A stretch of DNA of 64,000 nucleotides, taken from positions 4,092,001 to 4,156,000 of the forward strand of contig CP085834.1 of assembly GCA_020809705.1 (NCBI GenBank), given 5' to 3'. Under the pieces are notes generated by a model. The model did not search any database. It was not told where the DNA came from and worked only from the letters and a program-made list of their open reading frames with translations. Made by a program: the position numbers and the translations under genes. This DNA comes from Calonectria ilicicola (taxonomy: Eukaryota > Ascomycota > Sordariomycetes > Hypocreales > Nectriaceae). Positions 30,655 through 43,600 of this stretch are shown one piece after another (position 1 is the stretch's first letter; each line of letters opens with the position of its first letter).

Positions 30655-31732
30655 TTACCAGGAAGAATGCCCGCCGTCGATAACAAGATTGCTCCCCGTC
30701 ATGTAGGTGCTAGCATTACTCAGCAGGAATAATGCAGCACTCTTGAACTCCTGCGTCTCAGCAAGCCTGCCCATCATAATCTCCTTCTCCCAATCTTCTT
30801 GTAGCCCCGGCACCTCTTCGAAATTCTTCCGGACCATTGGAGTCAGGATATGACCAGGACTGACGCAGTTAACCCGGATACCACCCGTTCCGTCCTTTTT
30901 AATTGGACTCCATTCCATCGCTAGGTTCCGCGCGAGCTGAATAACTGCTGCTTTGGAGGAGTTATACACTGGAGAGATGAGGCCCTTGTTCGCTTCCATC
31001 CCAGAGATACTGGCAATGAGGCAGATGCTCCCACGGCTTTTGTATTTCATCATCTGTCGGGCTGCTGAGGTGGCTGTCATCATGACGCCAGTGTAGTTCA
31101 TTGCAAGCATTTCGGAGACTTCACTAGTCCGGTATTCTACAGCTGGTAGGATTTTCTGAATCCCTGCCGCGGCCACGACGCCATCCAAGCCACCGTGTTC
31201 TTGTGCAATCTCGGCCATATGGCGATCAAGCCCTTCTTCATCAGTAACGTCTTGTTATCGGTACTCAAGTGAGCCTCCCCATTCTGGAACCACTCGCTGC
31301 TGCGCCTGCTTCCAGCCCTCGTCTAGAGACGCTGCGCGATCGAAACAGTAAACTACTCTTTCATCAGCCATCCATCCAAGTGAGACAAGCGACAATAGAG
31401 CAATGCCAACCTTTACCACCTGCCTCAACAAGACCCTCGGCTAGGGCAAGTCCTAGTCCTTGCGCGCCTCCGGTCACGAGAAACACCTTTCCTCGGAGAT
31501 TAAAGTCTGCCAGGGCTTTCTGGCCAACGTTTGTTTCTGGGGAAAGCTTGGTTTCAGTCACCGGGTTCTCTCTAGGGTCTGGGTTCTTGGGTTTTATGTC
31601 GTATTTCTGGGAGGTGTGCAATCCTCGATAGTAGATGGGGGCAGGAATGGGTGCTACCAACGACATAACACGTCTCGATAGCTGACTGAGAGTGAGAACT
31701 CGCCATGTTCGTTTGGGGATAAGTGATGACAT
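30655..31732 (-). pseudogene. Short-chain dehydrogenase/reductase with one premature stop
   Basis: Two exons on the minus strand: 31732-31411 and 31352-30655, separated by a 58-bp intron (GTTGGC..AGTAG; the 5' site is weak). The sum is 1020 nt, a 339-codon frame. Residues 1-40 look like a mitochondrial presequence (KRTWRVLTLSQLSRRV, YYRGLHTS). Cofactor motif TGGAQGLG is at 87-94, the NNAG-equivalent AAAG at 168-171, catalytic Ser at 222/224 (LIASISG), YNSSK with Tyr237 and Lys241, and SPGHILTPM follows. This is a classical NAD(P)-dependent SDR, closest in feel to fungal sorbose reductase/arabinitol dehydrogenase-like enzymes. Codon 140 is TAA (31257-31255) in the context EYR-*-QDVTDEE, where relatives have Gln. 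Truncation there removes the whole active site. Re-initiation at Met153 would lack the Rossmann motif. The rest is undamaged, so the loss is recent or the codon is a sequencing error. Confidence 0.85.
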
Positions 31733-34025
31733 TTTGCATGCGAATGAGGTTTCAGGCTGCGTCGTTTTGTAATGTATGATTATCTGGATGTAGGGGGGAA
31801 AATATGCAGGATTACTCAATTGGATGCATTCATCAGTCGGGCTTCGACATTTCCTCCCCCCCCCGGGGATGCTCAAATCAAGGCATTGCTAGGTTCGTCA
31901 CGTCTGACGTCATCAGTTACCTTCCATTTTCAGGAAGCGACTTGCCAAAGCTGTAGCCAGCAATGGTGAAACTTCTGGACAGGGAGCCCGCCAGCGATTG
32001 ACAATGCACTGGTGTTAGCGTTGCCCGAAAATCTTCCAGGGCCAGGCCGGCCCGTTACAGCTCAAGCCACTACCCTAGATAAATGATAGGATAATGGCTT
32101 CATGAATCCCTCAGAGCATGAGAATGGTATTGCTTCATGGAGAGTACGCCTCTAGTCATTTGGTAATATGATGCAATTGACTCACGGAGCATACGTCTTG
32201 GTACGTCTTGACTGTGAAACCGCCCATGAGTGGTGAGGATCACTATTACGTCATAAGCACATCACATTGTCGTCACTACCGCAAGCTTAACCGCGAATTC
32301 GTTTCTGTGATTATAGTTCTAAACTGCCTCCTCTTCTGGGGCCACCTTGTCAGTATTCCAAGGCCCGAACGATTCCGACTCGCGACCTAACATCCGAAAA
32401 GGCTCAAAACGAGGAGTATGGTTGGAAAACTGTTGATCATACGGTGAGCAGGCTCGTGATCTAGCGACAGGCTTCAGCTGACACGTATATCAGACTGGGC
32501 GACTCATGCATGAAGAGGAGCCCCTCATGGAGAAGTTGAAATTGCTGCTACTATTCAACCCTGTGACAGAATGGCTGGACACCCGCACCTCATGCGACTT
32601 TACATATGCAATGATTCAATAAGGGAAGGCGATATTATTCCTAGCCCCCCAAATACTCCGGTTAGGAGTTGCTTACAGTACATGTATGCCGAACTGAAGG
32701 CATACCAGCCTCTTGGAATAAAATCCAGCGCTTCGTCAAAACCTACATCAACATGAACGACTTTACTCCATCTGAATCCCCCAGTACTCTACTTTCGAGG
32801 ACTTCTTAATCAGGCACCACACCCCGGGTTCCCGGCCGATCGACAAGCCCGATGACATTTCGTCAGCTGTGGTGGTAACGGACAGTCGTGTTGTCCCGTA
32901 AGAGATAGTCTCGGAGACGAAGTAGCTCTGGATTCAAAATATAAATAATGTCAATTCTCTGTAATAGTTTCAGGATTATCAGCGTACATGTTTCTCTTGC
33001 ACAGTAAAGAGACTCTGGTCTCAAGGTGTACCCTTTAGTCTACAGCATATCATTCTGGGTTATTTTCAGGATGTAGGCCACCTCGCTTCCGAGGTTACAG
33101 AAATAAATACATATACCCTTGCGTAACACGTTCCTCCTAGTTCCTACGCTGGGGTTTCAACTTGTACTTCCCCAATATCCTCAATGCTGCATTATGTGAG
33201 GCCGGTAGCAGGAGCCAATGCCCCCCCGCAGGAGGTCCATAGTATCCTTGCAAAAATAATGGCACCTGGTCCACTTCCTGGTTCATTATGAGTCGTACCT
33301 ATAGCTACTTCTAGGTGGATGGTTGAGACACAGCACAGTTACCAAAAAGAGATGAATGATCTTGGAGTAGAGAGAGGCATGGGCAAATAATAAAATAGTT
33401 TCTAATTTCATGCTAATCTATTACTATTATGTTTTCAACTGCAACCGTCCCTCGAACTCGCCTCATTTTTTTCCGTTATAATAAGCGCCTTCAATAGGCA
33501 TACGTGGAAAACTCGATATTAGTAGGTTTCATTTCCATCCTAAACTAGAAGTTAGTAGCCCCTCCTGAATAGGTATGGGTACATGGACAAACTGACATAA
33601 TGATGGATGTGTTGTTAGATGTGGGGATTGTTGGAAAATGTCTTTTTCAGACATAACAACAAAATGTGTCTCCCCATATGAAAGAGCCTCAGATTTTAAT
33701 CATAAGAACATATATCCCAATACCCATGTTTTATAGCCATCAGCCTGCCTAAGTGAGTCATCTTACTAGCGCACCGTGGTCGCGAGGCTTTGGAATCGAT
33801 AGAAGCTATAGGTAATAAAGATTAAGGCTCTAATTAAAATAGGCCAATGATAGAGGTCTTTATTTTACCATTCTGCTTAAGTGCATATTTCTTTATGTTA
33901 TTATGCATACCAGCATTCGCAAAGCTCGTAGGTCAATCTAAAGACATTAAATTTAATTCTAAGAACCAGACCCATGTAAAACGCAATCAAGGTTCTTCCC
34001 ACCGGCGTTTGGAAAGGGCGTATAC
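31733..34025. other. Long intergenic region, no supported gene
   Basis: About 2.3 kb. The SDR 5' leader begins here, and a C homopolymer of nine to ten bases lies at about 31855-31864. Several ORFs of 60-65 codons (32208-32390, 32571-32756, 33847-34029) have no motifs. GC content falls towards 33.3 kb and recovers by 34 kb. No tRNA or repeat was recognised. Confidence 0.4.
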
Positions 34026-34454
34026 CTAACAAAGTGCTGAACAGACCATGTCGCCGTTTTCCTCACCCAGGGTCAGGTGATCAAACGGTGCTACGAAAGC
34101 GAACGGTACTGCAGGGTACCTACCAGTGCGCATGCTTGGAGCAGCCACATTGCGCGACATCACGGCAAGATTCACCCACCACGGGTTTCCGAAAAGTCGC
34201 CAGTCATACATGGTCTGGAAATACTCAATACGTAGGGAAGAAAAGAACGCGACAGCAGCCAAAGGAACCTCCCGAGGGCAAGGTATCAGCTGGCTAGCGT
34301 GGAACATTTGGTGAAGCAAGAGCCCCTTATAGAAGACCTCCACACCGAGAGGAGCTCCGAATGGGACTTCGGAATGAGCCCAGACCCTCACACGGGTGAA
34401 GAATTTTGGGTCGAGGGCTGAGACTAAAAAAAAAGGATTTGCCCGAAATGACAT
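34026..34454 (-). CDS. Hypothetical protein or exon, unrecognised
   Basis: 142-codon frame from the ATG at 34454. The middle (residues about 25-125) looks like real coding sequence: aromatic- and Pro-rich with a balanced composition (VFYKGLLLHQMFHASQLI, YDWRLFGNPWWVNLAVMSR, YPAVPFAFVAPFDHLTLG). The last residues may be intron, because GTGAGG follows the HLTLG segment at about 34069 and TTGTTAG occurs just before 34022. That suggests a 5' ORF of a multi-exon or truncated gene. One or two segments are hydrophobic enough for membrane association. I cannot name a family. It lies only 0.6 kb from the large RIP-mutated block. Confidence 0.4.
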   Translation of the reverse strand: MSFRANPFFLVSALDPKFFTRVRVWAHSEVPFGAPLGVEVFYKGLLLHQMFHASQLIPCPREVPLAAVAFFSSLRIEYFQTMYDWRLFGNPWWVNLAVMSRNVAAPSMRTGRYPAVPFAFVAPFDHLTLGEENGDMVCSALC

Positions 34455-35047
34455 TTAGAATTCATTTATTTGTAGAGCCAGAAATTTAAGTAGAGAAACT
34501 TCTATATCAAGCAGTCATGTCCGTTCTTCAGTGCCAGCGTCGAATATCAACGCCAAAGATTCTTTTCCCACCGCATGAGCTATATCTTTGAATGTCCAGT
34601 CATCTACCAGATCGAGTTCTCCAGAGGCACCAAGTTGATGCAATCGTATGATCGTTACCTCTGCCTTCTCCTCGGGCAGCTGCTGTCACAGTCCTAACTG
34701 TGTCACATATATACTCTAGCTGGTTGTGATGTTGTTGACATCACAACACATATCCTTTTGGTGTAGTGGCTAGGGTCTACTCCGTTACAGCTGCAGACTA
34801 TAAAGAATTGGTGTGGCTCTATTATTGTTTTCCATATCTGACTAGACCTCAAACTCTTATAAGTCGGGTTATAATATTGTTGAGTTCACTTTTAGCTGTG
34901 GTATGAAGAGAGCTATAGCTATATATGTGTAATTAAGTACCTTGATCTAATAGTATTATTGTTATTTTAGTATATTTAAAGAGTAGAGCTATAAAGAGTG
35001 TAGTAATGCTACTTTTTTTAGATTATTGTAAAGATGTGGGACCAAGA
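34455..35047. other. Transition zone from gene DNA to RIP-mutated repeats
   Basis: Composition drops steadily from balanced to A+T-rich over about 500 bp. At 34760-34800 the string TTGGTGTAGTGGCTAGG resembles a tRNA D-arm/A-box, followed by CTACTCCGTTACAGCTGCAGAC, which resembles an anticodon arm. No T-arm (B-box) follows, so this is at most a decayed tRNA or SINE head. A perfect hairpin precedes it. The last 30 bases (AAGATGTGGGACCAAGA) recur at about 59563-59580. Confidence 0.4.
34723..34747. repeat. Perfect 10-bp-stem hairpin
   Basis: GTTGTGATGT, a 5-base loop TGTTG, then ACATCACAAC. All ten pairs match. No T-run follows, so it is not an obvious terminator. Confidence 0.7.
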
Positions 35048-35052
35048 GGACC

Positions 35053-35443
35053 TGTTACAACCCATATCATACCCAGGGCGGTCTAGGATGGCAGAATGCC
35101 ACACCCTATAAGAAACCAGCTACCCTATAGTTACATATGACCAATCAAATAAGGAGCGATAAGGGCAACTGTCGTGATAAGTGCGAAAGGTGTTGCACCT
35201 AGCATACTAAGTGTACTATATGTACTAAAATAAGATAGTAGTATATAGATAGATTAAATCTTATTATAAAAAATAAAATTAATTAACTTTTAATATAATT
35301 TAATTATTTTAATTATAATTAATTATTATTTAATATAATACTTTTATTATTTTATTTTATTATAATATACTTAATTATCCTATTAATAATAAATCTTTTA
35401 TTTTAATTGATTTATTAAATTAGGAATTAATTAAATTATTATA
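35053..35443 (+). repeat. Gypsy-1 outer 5' LTR (391 bp)
   Basis: Starts TGTTACAACCC and ends ATTATTATA. The first 130 bp keep moderate GC (ATACCCAGGGCGGTCTAGG) while the rest is A+T-rich. Confidence 0.88.
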
Positions 35444-38400
35444 TATTAAAAGCTTTTATTTAATTAATTATTTATATTAATAATTAAGTAATAATAATAT
35501 TTAGAAAAAATCTTATTACTATTACTCCTTTTAATAATATTAAGTTAACTATAGAACTATAATAAATTAAAAAGAAACTTATAAATATATAAGTATAATT
35601 TAAAGTAGAAAAAGCTAGAATTACTATAATTAAAAAAAATAAAGGTAAAGATATTAGTAAAATTCTAAGACCTCCAATCCTAGAGCCCTTTCTAGAAAAG
35701 GCTGCCAATATAGTCCCCTTCTTTACCTAAATAAAGGAATACTTTCACTTTTTCCTAATATAATTTATAACCCCTAAAGCCTAGGTATTATATACTAAAA
35801 CCTTCCTCTAAAAGAATACAGGAGTATAGTTTAAACCTATTATAAAAGATTATCTAGAAAATAAGAATAATATTAATTAAAATAAAAAGATCTAAGAGAT
35901 TTTTAAAGATTAGAAATATTTTAAAATTATTATTAAAGATAATTTTAATATAATTAATATAAAATAATAAACTATAAATTAATTATATAAATTTAAATAA
36001 ATAAAATCCTATAACTAGTATTTAATTAAATTTAAAAGAATTATAATATAAATAGTCTAAAATAATAATATATTAATAAAACTTTATTATAAAGGCTTAA
36101 AAAGCAAAGTTAAAAATAAAATCTATAAAAAAGATCAACTAAAAAACTCTTAAAGTATATTAAAAGTACTATCAAGATTAATAAAAAACAATTTAACTAA
36201 TATAAGAAATATGCCCAAGATAACAAAAACCTATATATCCCAAATAAAGGAAAAACCTAAAATAAGCAACAAAGCACTATATATAATACTTATTCAGGAC
36301 CAATAGAACTCAGCACTATCTAAAGATATAATAAAAGTAAGATTATCTATTTTAACTATAGAAAGAAAAAATATAAATCCTTTAAATATTACTCCCTAAA
36401 AATAGGAAATTAGTTTAAACCTATACTAGAAGGATAGAAATAATTTAATACTATAAAAACTTAATAAACCCTAGTACTAAAAGAAAAAGAGGATATTATA
36501 GGAAAAGTTATTCTTATTATTATTAAGAAATATAAATTAATTATTATAATTAAATAATATATAAAAAATTATAAATTATATAAAATAAAACTTACCTTAT
36601 AATAAAAAATTAATAAAATTATTTAAAAAGTATAATTAATTTAATAAGAAGATTAATCCTATTTTCCCTATAAATAATTAAAATAAGCCAAGAAGATAAA
36701 AATCCTTACATCTATCCTAAATATATATACCAATAAAGCACTAATATAATAGGATACCTACACTTATAATAAAAATAAAAATAGAAAATAGATAACTAGT
36801 ATTAAAAGAATAACCTAATAAATTAAAAAACCTTTATAAGATAGAAACAAAGTCTTCCTACTTATATAAAGTAAATGGCAATTAAGAAACTATAATCCTT
36901 AATTTATCTAATATAAGGAAAATAATCTTAAATTAAATATAATATATAAAAAATATAAAAATATTTTATAAATAAATTATTATAATTATAATTATTTTTA
37001 ATATATAAAGTAAAAATAATATATAATATACTTTCTTATTAAAATAAAAAATATAATTATTTATTATATTTATAAAAAATACTTTAATTAATATAAAATA
37101 ATAGAAAGAAATCTTTATTACTAATTTACTATATTAGAACTAAGTAAACTTAAGTTTTTTAATTATAATAAATTACTTTAAAATAAATATTAAAATCTTA
37201 AATATAATATTTATATAATAAATAAAGTAATAGCCTAATATTAAATAAAATTAAAAAATAAATAAAGCCCTTTATAAAAGAGTAATAAAAGTAATTAAAA
37301 TAATAATCTTTAGAGTTATTAAAAGAACTTCTTAAAAAAGCTTTATATTTTATAATTAAAAAGTAATCTTAATAATAATTAGAAATAAAAATAAAGATTA
37401 AAGGGAAGTAATATAATACTATAATAAATAATAAAGCTAAATAAAATTATATAAATCCTTAAATAATTAATAAACTTTAATTATTATAGATAATAAAAGT
37501 TAACCTATATAAAATTATTAATATAAAAGAAATATTTTTTAAATATAATAATAATATTATAAATAAGAAGATTAATTACTTAAAAGTCTTTATTAAAAGA
37601 AAGAATTAAGAAATAATCTTTAATATTATTAATATTAAATAATATAATCTAGTTTTAAGGTATTTATAATTATACTAATATAACCCTAATATCTATTAAT
37701 ATACTAGCTAGATGTAAATACCTAAGAAGTATAATATAGCTAATAATATTTCTATAAAAAATAATAAAAGATCTTAAACTCCTAGCCTTAACTAAGTAAA
37801 AGACACAAGTAAAGAAGAATCTTTACTACTTAAAAAAATAAAATATGAATATAAAAATAATTAAAAAAAATAAAAATAATAAATAATTACCTACTTTAGA
37901 ATATAGTTCTAATAAATTAATAAAAGCCTTAAAGAAATAAAGGCTAAAGTAAAAATAAATAGATTATATAATATACCCTTATAATACTAAATCTATAAAA
38001 AACTCTTTATAGAAGAACTAAACACTAGATTACCTAAGTTTAACTAATAAGATTATAAAATCATCCTTAAAAATAGATCTAATATCTAATTTTATCTTAT
38101 TTATAATCTTAACTAAATTAAGCTTAATACCTTAAAGGAATATATCTAAAATATATTTAAAAAGGGATATATTTATATTTTAAATTTTAAAATTAATTAT
38201 TTTATTATATTTATATTTAAGAAAAATAAAAAATTATATTTTATTATAAATTATTAATAGTTTAATAATATTATTATTAAAGATTATACTCTATTATTAT
38301 TAATTAATAAAATAAAGAATTATCTTTATAAAGTTAATATTTTTATTATACTAGATCTTAAAAAAGTATATAATTTTATTTATATTAAAGAAGGATATAA

Positions 38401-40201
38401 ATAAAAAACTACTTTTTAAATTAAATTTAAACTATTTAAATATCTAATTATACCTTTTAAACTTATAAATACATTAGTATTATTCTAATAAATAATAATT
38501 AATATATTATAAAAATACTTAAATATCTTTATTATTTACTATTTAGATAATATCTTTATTTTCTTTAAAAATATAGAAGAATATAAAGAATATATTTATA
38601 AGATCTTAAAAGCCCTCTAAAATACTAAACTTTTAATTAAATTAGAAAAAAATAAGTTCTATATTTAAAAAGTAGAATTTTTAGAATATATTATTAGCCC
38701 TAATAAAATTCATATAGATCTAAAGAAAATTACTATAGTAAAAGATTAAAAGGAACCTATTAATATAAAAGAAATATAAACCTTCCTTAGATTTATTAAC
38801 TATTACTAAAGATTTATTAAGGGATTTAGTAAAATTGCCTTAAGTATAATAGAACTAATTAAAAAAGGAATTACCTTTTAATAAAGAAATAAAATATAAT
38901 AATTATTTAAAGCTATAAAAAATGCTATTCTAGAAGAACCTATCCTTATAATATTTAACCTTAATAAGCTTATAAAGCTAGAAACCGATATATTAGACTT
39001 TGCCTTAAAGGTCTAGATTGGATAATAAGATAAATAAGGAAATCTATATCCTATAGTATTTTACTTATATAAGCTATATAGCCCTAAGCTAAACTACTTA
39101 ATCTATAATAAAGAATTCTTTATTATTATTAATACTTTTAAAGAATTCTAATAATATCTTTTAAAAAATAATTATAAAATTATAATATATATTAATTATA
39201 AAAATATTATTTACTTTATAATTACTTAAAAATTTAATAAAAAGCAATTATAATATATAGAATATCTATTTAAATTTAACTACTAAATTATCTATATTAA
39301 AGGAACTAAAAATAATTATACTAATATAATTAGCTATTAATCTAACTATAATATAAAAAAACTAAAAATACAAAAAAACTATTAATCTATAATACTAATA
39401 AAGAATTAAAATAAGCCCTAATTAATAGAATAATAATAGAAATAAAGAAAATAATTATTACTATAAGAGTAGAAGGATTACTATATATAATTAGAACTAC
39501 TACTATAGAAATACTAATACAATAAGTAGAATAAGATAATCCACTACTAAGAAAAATTAAAGAATATAATCTAGTACTTTTAAAAAAGAAAAAACAAATT
39601 ACTTATAAGTGTTAAAAGAATATTAAATAAAGTTAATAAAAGATATTTATAAATACCCCTTATATAGCTATAAAGGTATTAATAAAATCTTTAAATAAGT
39701 TAAATAGATATTTTCCTTTAATAAGATAAAAAGAAAGTTAAATAAATATATAAGAAATATAGCCTATATTAATATTCTAAAAAACCAAGATATAAACTAT
39801 ATAGATTATTATAACTATCCCTTATTGTATAATAATTATAGGACTTAATTATAATAGACTTTATTACTAATCTTCCTTTATTAATAGATCTTACTATAGA
39901 AGTATATTATAATAATATTTTTATTATTATTAATTACTTTATAAAAATAATATATTATCTCCTATATAATAAAGCAATAAAAGAAGAATAATTCACTTAC
40001 CTTTTCTTTTAATATATAGTCATTATATATAGCCTACTAACCGAAATCATATTAGATAGAGAATAACTATTTATATCTAAGTTTTAGCAAAGCCTAATAT
40101 TCTTAATAAAGTTAAACTATAAGCTAAATATAGCCTTCTACCTTTAAATAAATAAATAAACCAAATATTAAAATTAAGAAATTAAGCAATATCTATAATA
40201 C

Positions 40202-40601
40202 TATTATGACCCAAACACCTAAAGGCAGTGACCACAGGCAGAACCCCAACCAATCATAACAAAACTACCCTGGACCCACATAACCAACCAATAAGAACAA
40301 AGTCAAACAACCCTTATTTAATATTATCGAAGATTGTAATAAACATTATTAAACTAACTCTATTTGATTATTATAATAATAGAACCTTAGATATAGTAAT
40401 ATATAGATAGATTAGATCCTACTATAAGGGAGGGAATTAATTAATTTTTAATATAATTTAATTACTTTAATTATAATTAATTATTATTTAATATAATATT
40501 TTTATTATTTTATTTTATTATAATACATTTAATTATCCTATTAATAATAAATCCTTTATTTTAATTAATTTATTAAATTAAGAATTAATTAGATTATTAT
40601 A
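40202..40601 (+). repeat. Gypsy-1 inner 5' LTR (400 bp)
   Basis: Starts TATTATGACCC (originally TG) and ends GATTATTATA. Bases 40206-40330 are strikingly GC-balanced with little RIP. Confidence 0.88.
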
Positions 40602-43600
40602 TATTAAAAGCTCTTATTTAATTAATTATTTATATTAATAATTAAATAATAATAATATCTAGAAAGAATCTTGCTATTATTATTCCTTCTAGCAACACTA
40701 AGTTAATTACAGAACTATAGTAAGTTAAGAAGAAACTTATAGATATATAAGTATAACTTAAAGCAGAAAAAGCCAGAATTATTATAGTTAAAGGAAACAA
40801 AAGTAAAGACATTGGTGAAATTCTGAGACCCCTGGTCCTAGAGCCCTTTTTAGAAAAGGCTACCAATATAATCCCCTTCCTTACCTAAATAAAGGGATAC
40901 TTTTACTTTTTTTAATATAGCTTATAACTTTTAAAGCTTAAGTATTATATACTAAAACCTTCCTTTAAGGGGATATAGGAGTATGGTTTGAACCTATTAT
41001 AAGAGATTATTTGGAAAATAAGGATAATATTAATTAAAATAAAAAGATTTAAAAGATCTTTAGAGATTAAGAATATTTTAAAATTATTATTAAAGATAAT
41101 TTTAGTATAATTAATATAAAATAATAAATTATAAATTAATTATATAAACTTAAATAAATAAAATCTTGTAGCTAGTATTTAGCCAAATTTAAAAGAATGA
41201 TAATATAAATAGTTTAAGATAATAATATATTAATAAAACTTTATTATAAAGACTTAAAAAATAAAATTAAAAATAAAATCTATAAAAAAGATGAGCTAAA
41301 GAAACTTTTAAAATATATTAAAAGTATTATTAAGATTAACAAAAAATAATTTAATTAATATAAAGAATATACCTAAGATAATAAAACCTTATATATCCTA
41401 AATAAAAAAAAACCTAAAATAAGCAATAAAGTACTATATATAGGATTTATTTAGGATTAATAGAACTTAGTATTATCTAAGGATATAATAAAAGTAAGAT
41501 TACTTACTTTAATTATAAAAAGAAAGAATATAAATCCTTTAAATACTATTCTTTAAAAATAGGAAATTAGTTTAAATCTATACTAGAAGGATAAAAATAA
41601 TTTAATATTATAAAAACTTAATAGATCTTGGTATTAGAAGGAAAAAAGAATACTATAGAAAAAGTTATTCTTGTTATTATTAAAAAATATAAACTAACCA
41701 CTATAATTAAATAATATATAGAAAACTATAAGTTACATAAGATAAAACTCATCTTATAACAAAAAATTAATAAAGCTATCCAAAAAGCATAATCAATTTA
41801 ATAAAAAAGCTAATCTTATCTTCCCTATGAATAGTTAGAATAAACTAAGAAGATAGGAATCCTTACATCTATTCTAGATATATATACTAATAAAGCACTA
41901 GTATAGTAGAATACTTATACTTATAATAAAAATAAAAATAAAAAATAAATAATTAATATTAAAAGAATAATCTAATAAGTTAAGGAATCTTTATAGGATA
42001 GAGATAAAGTCTGCTTACTTATATAAAATAAATAATAATTAGGAAATTATAATCCCTAATCTATCTAATATAAGAAGGATAACCCTAGATTAAATATAGT
42101 ATATAAAGAATATAAGAATATCTTATAAATAAGCTATTATAATTATAACTACCTTTAATATATAAAATAAAAGTAATATATAATATACTTTCTTATTAAA
42201 GTAAAGGATATAATTATTTATTATATTTATAGAAGATATTTTAATTAATATAAAGTAATAAAAAGAAACCCCTACTACTAGTTTATTATATTAGAACTAA
42301 ATAAGCTTAAGTTCCTTAATTATAGTAACCTGCTTTAAAATAAATATTAAGACCTTAAATATAATATTTATATAATAAATAAAATAATAGCCTAGTACCA
42401 AATAAAACTAAAAAATGAATAGAGCCCCCTATAGAAGAGCAGTAGGAGCAACTAGGGCAATAACCTTTAGAATTACTAAAAGAACTTCTTAAAAAGCTCT
42501 ATACTTTATAATTAAAGAGTAATCTTAATAATAATTAAAAATAAAAATAAAAATTAAAGGGAAGTAGTATAATATTATAGTGGATAGTGGAGTTAAGTAA
42601 AATTATATAAATTCTTAAGTAATTAATAAACTTTAATTACTATAAATAATAAAAGTCAATCTATATAAAATTATTAATATAAAAGGAATATCCTTTAAAT
42701 ATAATAATAGTATTATAGATAAGAAGATTAATTACTTAAAAGTCTTTATTAAAGAAAAGAACTAAGGAATAACCTTTAATATTATTAATATTAGATAATA
42801 CAATTTAATCTTAAAGTACCTATAGTTATATTAATATAATCCTAATATTTACTAATATATTAGCTAGGTATAAATACCTAAGAAGTATAATATAACTAGC
42901 AATATTTTTATAAAATATAATAAAAGATCTTAAACTCCTAGCCTTAATTAAGTAAAAAATATAAGTAAAGAAAAATCTTTATTACTTAAAGAAATAAAAT
43001 ATAAATATAAAAATAATTAAAAAAAATAAAGATAATAAATAATTACCTATTTTAAAATATAATTTTAATAAATTAATAAAAGCTTTAAAAAATAAAGGCT
43101 AAAGTAGAAATAGATAGACTATATAATATACCCCTATAATACTAAATCTATAAAAAGCTCTTTATAAAAGAACTAGATATTAGACTATTTAAGTTTAACT
43201 AGTAGGATTATAAAATTATTTTTAAAAATAGATCTAATATTTAATTTTACCTTATTTATAATCTTAACTAAATTAAGTTTAATACTTTAAAGAAATATAT
43301 CTAAGATATACTTAAAAAAGGATATATCTATATTTTAAACTCTAAAGCTAGTTACCTTATTATATTTATATCTAAGAAAAATAAGAAGCTATACCTTATT
43401 ATAGATTATTAATAGCTTAATAATATTATTATTAAAGATTACATTCTATTACTATTAATTAATAAAATAAAAGATTACTTTTATAAAGCTAATATCTTTA
43501 TTATATTAGATCTTAAAAAAGTATATAATCTTATTTATATTAAAAAAAATATAAATAAAAAACCACTTTCTAAACTAAATTTAGACTATTTAAATATCTA

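Noticed and set aside
28989..31732. ComA-like and SDR genes as a sulfonate or secondary-metabolite cluster
   Set aside because: They are neighbours in one orientation, but no backbone enzyme, transporter or regulator lies beside them and no shared pathway is evident.
34069..34454. Naming the 142-codon ORF as a membrane acyltransferase or similar
   Set aside because: Only a general aromatic/hydrophobic character is visible; no diagnostic motif.
35484..35708. Hydrophobic 74-codon minus ORF as a membrane protein gene
   Set aside because: It lies antisense to the RIP-mutated gag region of Gypsy-1, with an equal counterpart in the inner copy; most simply a by-product of A+T-rich composition.
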